The notes below the pieces were generated by a model, which did not search any database, had not been told where the DNA came from, and was given only the letters and a program-made list of their open reading frames with translations. A stretch of DNA of 8,098 nucleotides, from the NCBI GenBank assembly GCA_023420715.1, contig JAEZVR010000127.1, positions 1 to 8,098 of the forward strand. Direction: 5' to 3'. Positions 1-5,409 of the stretch are shown in pieces; within the stretch, counting starts at the first letter, position 1; each line of letters starts with the position of its first letter. Source of the stretch: Bacillota bacterium (GTDB lineage: Bacteria; Bacillota; Clostridia; Saccharofermentanales; Fastidiosipilaceae). Both the position numbers and the translations under genes were made by a program.

Positions 1-739
1 CACCCAATAATAAAAAGGGGAAAGCTTGGAGCACAATACCCATAAAAATACTAATCCATTTATCGATAGGGATCACCTTCAACTGAAGCACCGGACGCAC
101 AACAGCCCAAAGAATGACCATGATCAACAAACCCAAAATAAGCGTATTCACAGGATGCAAAGGCGGCGAAGCTAACGTGCGCAACGTTTTGCCGAATTGA
201 TGCATCGGCAAAATCGGTCTACGACCAATCGTCCGACGAATCGCTTTTTTGACGCGTGGGAAGTCGCCGCCGCGGACAACAACAACATCAGCCGACATCA
301 GCTGATCTGCAGCCGCGCGATTTTGCTGCAAATTAAAGGCCTGAAAATGCGCCCCATCCACCAAATGCAAAACCGATTGAATACGAATCACATCATTTAA
401 GCCACCAGCAGACTGATCCCTGCACAGATAATCATAGAAAGTCTGGAACGAAGACAGACCATTCCACTCAATCCAACACTCATCATAAACAACTGTTGAG
501 TCCTCTATAAATTGGCGCAGCTGTAAACAGGCTGCTTTTGGATCTGCATCCCATGTTCTTTTTGAGATATAGATTGCCGGCACATGGTCTTGCAATGCGG
601 TTTGCCCTTTTTCGAACTGCACCACAAGAACCTTGCGCCCCATCCGAATGCGTTGCTTGAGGCATTGATTCAAATATGTGGTTTTTCCTGATTCTAAAAA
701 CCCTGTGACGACAAAAGTCGTCAATCGCTTTTGTTGCAT
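1..739 (-). CDS. CobW-like P-loop domain fused to a putative COG0701-type permease (3' part beyond the window)
   Basis: An uninterrupted reading frame of 246 visible codons starts at ATG 739-737 and runs off the left edge without a stop. An AAAGGA ribosome binding site lies inside the end of the preceding cobW gene, whose stop is one base upstream. Residues 1-175 look like a COG0523/CobW-type P-loop domain. Walker A GFLESGKTT is at 13-21, and WIEWNG (89-94) sits where CobW proteins have EPSG. The metal-binding CxCC motif is absent. The guanine-recognition NKxD motif is reduced to RGGD (156-159), so GTP binding may be altered. A basic stretch follows (about 162-187), then a membrane helix at about 197-218 and a second at 228-246. 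The second ends in QAFPFLLLG, which resembles the first core helix of YraQ/YcgR (ArsP_1, DUF318) permeases. I infer a membrane transporter with a fused regulatory or metal-chaperone-like domain, working with the CobW protein upstream. The permease assignment rests on one and a half helices. Substrate unknown. Confidence 0.72.
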   Translation of the reverse strand, partial: MQQKRLTTFVVTGFLESGKTTYLNQCLKQRIRMGRKVLVVQFEKGQTALQDHVPAIYISKRTWDADPKAACLQLRQFIEDSTVVYDECWIEWNGLSSFQTFYDYLCRDQSAGGLNDVIRIQSVLHLVDGAHFQAFNLQQNRAAADQLMSADVVVVRGGDFPRVKKAIRRTIGRRPILPMHQFGKTLRTLASPPLHPVNTLILGLLIMVILWAVVRPVLQLKVIPIDKWISIFMGIVLQAFPFLLLG

Positions 740-740
740 G

Positions 741-1850
741 TCATCCTTTCATTGCCCTGTTCAAACACGGTTGAAAACAATGGCGCAGTGCTTCTTCATC
801 CAGTTGCTGTCCGATAAACATCAACTGATGTCCCTTTAATTCGGTTGAACGATGTTTTAAAGATCCCGGCGTATATTGCCATTCAAGATATCCAGTTGCA
901 CTCGGTGTAATGCCTTTTGCACGTATGATACCCCAAGATGGCTGTCGCTCAATTGTCACAAAACAAGCCCGCAAGATCTCTGGATCTATCGGCTGCTCAA
1001 AAGATAAGGTTATGCTTTGTAAAGTCTGATCCGTTTCTGCATGATGAGAAACGACTGATTCTGCCCCATGCTTGTGCTGAAATTTATGAACTTGCTGTCT
1101 TTTTTGAACAGCGGTTAATTTTTTCGCTTTAAATCGCCCAACAACAGATTTTGACGCTTCAAGCACATCCGTTGTTTCTGCGGATGACCCATTTAAATCC
1201 ACCTTTTTTATCTCACGCTGATGAATTCGCTCGGTCAATCTGGCGCCATATGCGTCCAAGTCTGTCACAAAATAAAGATCTGGTCGAATCCTTGTGATCA
1301 TTTCTTTGGCCTCTGCTGCCAGTTCAGGGTTTTCGTCCAAATGGCTTAAATAGACTTCTTCTGTAGACATGATCTGATCATCAAAAAAATCGCCAAAATT
1401 CTCATGATGAAGGGCGACGCGAGAAACATCCACAACCGTTAATACCCCTATAATATCTAAGGGTACCCATTGATTGGCTTTTTTAAGCCACTTTAAAACA
1501 TCGGATAATTTTCCCAAACCTGAGGGTTCTATCAACAAGAGCTGTGGCGCATGGGTTTGAACAATATTCCGAATGGCCTGAACAAATTCACCCGTCAATG
1601 TACAACAAATACAGCCATGGTTTAAGGACTGCACAGTATACCCATCCGCCGCAAGTTTCATTGCGTCTAAGGCAACATCGCCAAAATCATTCTCGATCAA
1701 CGCAACCCGATATCCTTTTAACGATGTATTCAAAAGCGCTTGTATCACGGTGGTTTTACCAGCACCCAAAAAACCGGATACCAAGACAACAGATGTTTCT
1801 GATGCCCGCTGAGACCCCTTTTGAGCCATCTGTTTTCTTTGCTTGAGCAT
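741..1850 (-). CDS. COG0523/CobW-family GTPase, putative metal chaperone
   Basis: A 369-residue protein of the G3E GTPase class, which includes CobW, YciC/ZagA, YeiR and ZigA. Such cytoplasmic proteins couple GTP hydrolysis to delivery of zinc or other metals. Visible motifs are Walker A GFLGAGKTT (26-34), the metal-binding GCICC (79-83), and EPSG (108-111). A CobW_C domain spans about 274-366. The linker before it carries five histidines (255, 259, 261, 269, 270), a common metal-binding trait of the family. The expected NKxD/TKxD guanine motif reads SHLD (169-172). An in-frame ATG 30 bases further upstream has no ribosome binding site. ATG 1850 has GGGAGG seven bases before it and is chosen. 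The next gene begins one base after the stop and encodes a second CobW-like domain joined to a permease, so the two are probably co-transcribed. No obvious Zur-type inverted repeat was found upstream. The family is certain; the metal is not determinable from sequence. Confidence 0.93.
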   Translation of the reverse strand: MLKQRKQMAQKGSQRASETSVVLVSGFLGAGKTTVIQALLNTSLKGYRVALIENDFGDVALDAMKLAADGYTVQSLNHGCICCTLTGEFVQAIRNIVQTHAPQLLLIEPSGLGKLSDVLKWLKKANQWVPLDIIGVLTVVDVSRVALHHENFGDFFDDQIMSTEEVYLSHLDENPELAAEAKEMITRIRPDLYFVTDLDAYGARLTERIHQREIKKVDLNGSSAETTDVLEASKSVVGRFKAKKLTAVQKRQQVHKFQHKHGAESVVSHHAETDQTLQSITLSFEQPIDPEILRACFVTIERQPSWGIIRAKGITPSATGYLEWQYTPGSLKHRSTELKGHQLMFIGQQLDEEALRHCFQPCLNRAMKG

Positions 1851-1857
1851 CGACCAG

Positions 1858-1866
1858 CCTCCCTTT
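1858..1866 (-). promoter_or_regulatory. Ribosome binding site deciding the cobW start
   Basis: On the minus strand the sequence reads AAAGGGAGG, followed by seven bases and then ATG at 1850-1848. This is a near-ideal Shine-Dalgarno match. It favours this start over the upstream in-frame ATG at 1880-1878, which is preceded by an A/T-rich stretch with no purine-rich site. Confidence 0.85.
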
Positions 1867-1878
1867 GTGAGATAACCC

Positions 1879-1887
1879 ATTTTATCA
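1879..1887 (-). promoter_or_regulatory. Possible extended -10 promoter of the cobW operon
   Basis: The minus strand reads TGATAAAAT, a TGn extension plus a 5/6 match to TATAAT. It lies about 29 bases upstream of the chosen cobW start, so transcription would begin near 1872 and still include the ribosome binding site. No good -35 box stands 16-18 bases upstream. The 125-base gap after the permease gene leaves room for such a promoter, but this is pattern matching only. Confidence 0.38.
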
Positions 1888-1975
1888 GCAATCTTTTGCC
1901 CAATTTTGTCCGTTTATGAAAGAATACAGCAAAAATATGATCGCTTTGTAACATCAAAAAGGTGAACCCTTCGTC

Positions 1976-2896
1976 TTAAGGATCACCCGCCGCCTGACGA
2001 ATCAGCGCACGATTATATAAAAACATCAACAAAAAAGCCAAGAAAATGAGCCCCATGCCAAGCCATGCCGCCCAGGTAGGCCATTCATTTAGAACCAGTA
2101 TGCCCAAGATGGCAGAGATCACCACCATGGCATAATCGAAGATGGAAATTTGGTTGGGTTTTGCAAAAGCATAGCCAAAGGTAATGCCGTATTGCCCAAT
2201 CAAGGCACCCAACCCAACGCCGATCAACAAGACCCATTGACGTCCATCCATCGGTTTAAAATGATGGATCAGATTTGGCACCAGTACCAAGCACGAAAAA
2301 CCGGAAAAAAATGCAATGATAAAAGAACCATTCATCCCTCGTTGCGTGAGGTAATGGACACAGGTATAAGCAGCTCCCGCGCAAAAACCTCCGGCAACAC
2401 CCACAAGGATGGGCAGTATATGCGCTATACCAAAAGCTTGGATATCTCCGCCGGACAAAAAAGTGACGCCAATAAAAGCCAGGCAGAGCCCACCCCATTG
2501 CGCCCGATTCACCTTTTGTTTAAGGCAAAGCGCAGACAATAAAATCGTAAAAAAAGGCGCCAGTTTATTTAAAACGGCCGCATTGCCCACAGGCATATGA
2601 TCGACAGCATAAAAATTACATAAAATACCGATGGTCCCCATTGTTGCCCGCACAAGCAACCAAAAAAGATTTTTCTTAGATCCAATAAACGACTCATGCG
2701 GTTTGGATCTGCGACGCATTTGAAGGCAAAAGACGAGAAGAGATACCAGAAAGGCAATCGCATTCCGAAAAAAAGATTTCTGATACGTCGGCAAATCACC
2801 CGCTAATCGGACGAAGAGGTTCATCAGCGCAAAACCGAGCCCAGAAAGGATCATGCAAAAAACCCCTAGTGAAAAGGAAGATCGTTGTTTAACCAT
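1976..2896 (-). CDS. EamA/DMT-superfamily permease
   Basis: A 306-residue, very hydrophobic protein with about ten predicted membrane helices arranged as two EamA repeats (roughly residues 10-148 and 160-297). This is the usual size and layout of drug/metabolite transporters in the inner membrane. Typical family patterns are the FRNAIAF segment in the third helix (about 42-48), the NKLAPFFTILLSALCLKQ stretch closing the first repeat, and ILGILVLNEWP in the second. The frame is open further upstream to a TTG at 2956, but that extension reads through the end of the preceding gene. ATG 2896 is preferred because it overlaps the YeiH-family stop as TGATG, suggesting translational coupling. Its ribosome binding site (AGG, nine bases away) is weak, which fits coupling. 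The substrate cannot be predicted; relatives export amino acids, nucleosides, metabolites or drugs. A 125-base gap separates it from cobW downstream. Confidence 0.9.
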   Translation of the reverse strand: MVKQRSSFSLGVFCMILSGLGFALMNLFVRLAGDLPTYQKSFFRNAIAFLVSLLVFCLQMRRRSKPHESFIGSKKNLFWLLVRATMGTIGILCNFYAVDHMPVGNAAVLNKLAPFFTILLSALCLKQKVNRAQWGGLCLAFIGVTFLSGGDIQAFGIAHILPILVGVAGGFCAGAAYTCVHYLTQRGMNGSFIIAFFSGFSCLVLVPNLIHHFKPMDGRQWVLLIGVGLGALIGQYGITFGYAFAKPNQISIFDYAMVVISAILGILVLNEWPTWAAWLGMGLIFLAFLLMFLYNRALIRQAAGDP

Positions 2897-3963
2897 CACC
2901 ACAAACCTAAAACATGCTGCATGAGCAAACTGACACCAGCAATGGCAATCCAGCAAATTAAACCTTGCACAATGGGTTTAGCACCGGATTTAATCAAATG
3001 AACCAAATGCGTATTCAGTCCAATAGCAGACATCGCCATCACAATAAAAAACTTGCTCATCAGCTTACAATAACCAAATAACGTATGACAAACCGCTAAA
3101 AAGCCTGGCATCACGCCTTGCGCAGCACCAGCTTCAACCAAAGTTGTAATGAGCGAGGCAAGCACAAACCAGATAATAAAAAACGGGAAAGATTTTTTAA
3201 GGGAAAAACCCTCTTCTGCCTCGGCATTTCCAGCTAATTTTTTGGCTTTACGGGCCTGATAGACCGAAAGCACCAGCGTAATCGGAATAATGGCCAGTGT
3301 CCTGGTAAGTTTAACAATCGTGGCGGTATCTAAAACAGCTGTTCCTGTGCCGTGAAGCGTATCCCACATGGAAGCTGCCGCTGTTACAGAAGAGGTGTCA
3401 TTGACAGCTGTGCCGGCAAAAAGACCAAAGCCTTCATTCGTCAAGCCCAAATAAGCCCCTAAAGTTGGAAAAATCAGTGCCGCAATCACATTAAACAAAA
3501 AGATAACCGAAATGGACTGTGCGATGGTTTTGTCGTCAGACTGGATAACTGGTGCCGTGGCCGCGATCGCAGAACCGCCACAAATCGATGAACCGACCCC
3601 CACCAAAAGTGCCACTTGTGCGTCATGCTTTAACAATCGCCATAAAAGATAACTAACCACCAACGCAGTGGTAATCGTCGAAAGAATAATGGGCAAACTC
3701 ATCCAACCTACTTCTGCAACCATCTGCAAATTGAGGCCGAATCCCAATAGCACAACCGCCAATTGGAGAATTTTTTTGCTCACAAAATTAATGCCAGGCT
3801 GTACAAGGCGTTTATGCGGGATAAGCAAGGTAACCAACATCCCAATCAATATCCCAAAAACTGGTCCACCAACAACAGGTACAGCCTTGCCTAAAAACCA
3901 AGACGGCACGGCAATCGCTAGGCAAAGAATAAGACCTAGCCCTTTTTCCTTAATAAAAACCAT
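2896..3963 (-). CDS. YeiH-family (UPF0324) membrane protein, putative sulfate exporter family
   Basis: A 355-residue integral membrane protein matching the UPF0324/Cons_hypoth698 family (YeiH of E. coli, putative sulfate exporter family) in length and motifs. The clearest signatures are GVGSSICGGSAIAA (122-135) followed by APVI, AGTAVNDTSSVTAAA (183-197), VKLTRTLAIIP (217-227) and AMSAIGLNT (310-318). About ten hydrophobic helices are visible. A charged cytoplasmic-type loop (ARKAKKLAGNAEAEE, 237-251) divides the two halves. The start ATG has AAAGGGG seven bases upstream. The gene is first in a minus-strand run and overlaps the start of the EamA permease by one base. Family members in other bacteria often stand next to a LysR-type regulator; none is adjacent here. 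The true substrate of the family is poorly established, so the sulfate label is a family name rather than a demonstrated activity. Confidence 0.92.
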   Translation of the reverse strand: MVFIKEKGLGLILCLAIAVPSWFLGKAVPVVGGPVFGILIGMLVTLLIPHKRLVQPGINFVSKKILQLAVVLLGFGLNLQMVAEVGWMSLPIILSTITTALVVSYLLWRLLKHDAQVALLVGVGSSICGGSAIAATAPVIQSDDKTIAQSISVIFLFNVIAALIFPTLGAYLGLTNEGFGLFAGTAVNDTSSVTAAASMWDTLHGTGTAVLDTATIVKLTRTLAIIPITLVLSVYQARKAKKLAGNAEAEEGFSLKKSFPFFIIWFVLASLITTLVEAGAAQGVMPGFLAVCHTLFGYCKLMSKFFIVMAMSAIGLNTHLVHLIKSGAKPIVQGLICWIAIAGVSLLMQHVLGLW

Positions 3964-4007
3964 ATTCCAGCCCCTTTCGCAATCCCCCTATAGATCTTTT
4001 AATACTG

Positions 4008-4016
4008 TGGTACAAT
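4008..4016 (+). promoter_or_regulatory. Possible extended -10 promoter of the M20 peptidase gene
   Basis: The sequence TGGTACAAT gives a TGn extension and a 5/6 match to TATAAT, 46 bases upstream of the peptidase ATG. The corresponding -35 position shows no good match. It is the best sigma-A-like site on the plus strand in the 99-base divergent region between the YeiH-family gene and the peptidase. Confidence 0.45.
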
Positions 4017-4049
4017 TTTTCACGAAATTCAAGTAGAGATCCATTTATT

Positions 4050-4053
4050 GGAG
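4050..4053 (+). promoter_or_regulatory. Ribosome binding site deciding the peptidase start
   Basis: GGAG lies nine bases before ATG 4063-4065. The frame is also open from a TTG at 4048, but that TTG overlaps this Shine-Dalgarno sequence and has none of its own, so ATG 4063 is taken as the start. Confidence 0.8.
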
Positions 4054-4062
4054 ATAATAATC

Positions 4063-5352
4063 ATGATTTGTCAAACAGAATTTATCGAATTTTTAGCTGA
4101 ACTCATTCGTATTCCCAGTGTCAAGGGCAAGCCCACATCCGATGCGCCTTTTGGGCAAGAAACACTCGACGCACTCACCTGCTTTCTAAATCGGGCGCAA
4201 CAAGATGGCTTTCGCACCAAGCAATTGGACGGCTATTGCGGCTGGATCGAGTTTGGTCCAGAAGATGCCCCCATTATTGCAGCGGCCTGCCATTTAGATG
4301 TTGTCCCAGTTGGCGATTGGGCAGACGCCTTTACGCTCAAACAAGAAGGGGATTATCTCATCGGGCGCGGTGTTTCTGACGATAAGGGCCCTGCGGTCGC
4401 CACTTATTTTGCCCTTAAGGCATTGAAAGACAGCGGGTACAGCCCTAAGCATCGCTTGCGTTTAATCCTCGGTTTAGATGAAGAGTCCGGGTCAGCCTGC
4501 TTGGCTCATTATGTCGCGGTTGACGAAATTCCCATCGCCGCTTTTACGCCAGATGCCGATTTCCCAGTCATTCATGCAGAAAAAGGCCGCTTAGGGGTTC
4601 GTATCGATTGGCAGGATCAAAGCCCTCTTACCTTCAATCATCAACCCGTCACTCAAATATCTGGCGGCACCGTTCCCAATATCGTACCCGCCGCTTGTAC
4701 CATTATCTGTGGGGATCAAGAAACCATCTTTACCGGGAAAGCCGCACACGGTTCGACACCTGAGGTTGGTGAAAATGCCATTATCAAAGCACTTAAAGCT
4801 TTAGAAGCAGAAAATCCAACGCATCCGATCATCCAAACCATCCTTTCTCGAATTGGCGATCACATTCATGGCGAAGCCTTAGGCCTTTCGATCACAGATG
4901 AAGGCACGGGTTACTTGACCATTAATCTTGGCACCCTGCAATTTCGTGAAAACCACGGCGAGATGATGCTCGACATTCGATACCCACACCAAACACCGGT
5001 CGAAACCTTAATAACTTGCTTGCATCAGATAGCTCAAGAAAGTCATGGCGAATTAGTCATTCAAGACATCAGTCCCGTCTTGTACCTGCCGATGGATCAT
5101 CCCCTCGTCCATACCTTAAATCAGGTCTACAACACCTATATGAACGAAACGCTAAAACCACTGGCCATTGGTGGGAATACCTACGCAAAACATCTCCCCA
5201 ATACCGTTGGCTTTGGAGCGGTCTTTCATGAACAGGATGTAAAAATGCACCAAACTGGCGAACAAGCTAAACTCAGCGAACTGATGGCCTGTATCGATAT
5301 CTATCGCGAAGGGTTTACAGCGCTCGATACGGTTTACCATCACCTTCCCTGA
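4063..5352 (+). CDS. pepV: M20-family metallopeptidase, PepV/Sapep-type dipeptidase
   Basis: A 429-residue cytoplasmic dizinc peptidase of the M20 family, closest in motif spacing to PepV of lactic acid bacteria and Sapep. These cleave dipeptides or short peptides with a free N-terminus. The catalytic set is complete by motif. CHLDVVP supplies H77 and D79; GRGVSDDKGP supplies the bridging metal ligand D106; LDEESGS supplies the general base E140 and metal ligand E141. TPDADFP supplies D164, and KMHQTGE supplies H396. GKAAHGSTPE (225-234) belongs to the inserted lid/dimerisation domain (about 180-370), and GGNTYA (370-375) corresponds to the GGGTYGR-like substrate loop of PepV. Length is slightly below the usual 465-470 of PepV. 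The gene stands alone, divergent from the YeiH-family gene and ending at a strong terminator. The class is secure; exact substrate range is not, and the pepV symbol is by similarity. Confidence 0.9.
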   Translation: MICQTEFIEFLAELIRIPSVKGKPTSDAPFGQETLDALTCFLNRAQQDGFRTKQLDGYCGWIEFGPEDAPIIAAACHLDVVPVGDWADAFTLKQEGDYLIGRGVSDDKGPAVATYFALKALKDSGYSPKHRLRLILGLDEESGSACLAHYVAVDEIPIAAFTPDADFPVIHAEKGRLGVRIDWQDQSPLTFNHQPVTQISGGTVPNIVPAACTIICGDQETIFTGKAAHGSTPEVGENAIIKALKALEAENPTHPIIQTILSRIGDHIHGEALGLSITDEGTGYLTINLGTLQFRENHGEMMLDIRYPHQTPVETLITCLHQIAQESHGELVIQDISPVLYLPMDHPLVHTLNQVYNTYMNETLKPLAIGGNTYAKHLPNTVGFGAVFHEQDVKMHQTGEQAKLSELMACIDIYREGFTALDTVYHHLP

Positions 5353-5359
5353 CAAACAA

Positions 5360-5392
5360 AAAAACCGGATGTCCATAGGGCATCCGGTTTTT
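5360..5392. terminator. Bidirectional rho-independent terminator between convergent genes
   Basis: AAAAACCGGATG (5360-5371) pairs perfectly with CATCCGGTTTTT (5381-5392) around a nine-base loop. On the plus strand the arm ends in a T run that terminates the peptidase transcript. On the minus strand the A-rich left flank (5355-5364) becomes a T run that terminates the ispH-rpsA transcript, whose stop is 18 bases away. Confidence 0.93.
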
Positions 5393-5409
5393 GATCATAT
5401 CAACTTCGT

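Noticed and set aside
483..665. 60-residue minus-strand frame starting MPQATHSDG
   Set aside because: It overlaps the longer CobW-like/permease frame in a different phase. The longer frame has a ribosome binding site, a P-loop and no stop over 739 bases.
1851..1880. Ten-residue N-terminal extension of the CobW protein from ATG 1880
   Set aside because: There is no ribosome binding site before it, while the GGGAGG site lies inside the extension and serves ATG 1850. The possible -10 box also overlaps the upstream ATG.
1957..1972. Possible terminator after the EamA gene (AAGG, short loop, CCTTTTT on the minus strand)
   Set aside because: The stem is only four to five base pairs, one a wobble, which is too weak to call.
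1851..1975. Zur-type operator upstream of cobW
   Set aside because: No TCGTAAT-like inverted repeat or other clear palindrome was found, so zinc control cannot be claimed from sequence.
2897..2956. Twenty-residue extension of the EamA permease from TTG 2956
   Set aside because: It reads through the end of the YeiH-family gene out of phase, gives a Cys/His-rich sequence unlike EamA N-termini, and starts with TTG.
3988..4016. Possible minus-strand promoter for the YeiH-family gene (TTGTAC, 17 bases, TATAGG)
   Set aside because: Only 3/6 and 4/6 consensus matches; chance occurrence in an A/T-rich gap is likely.
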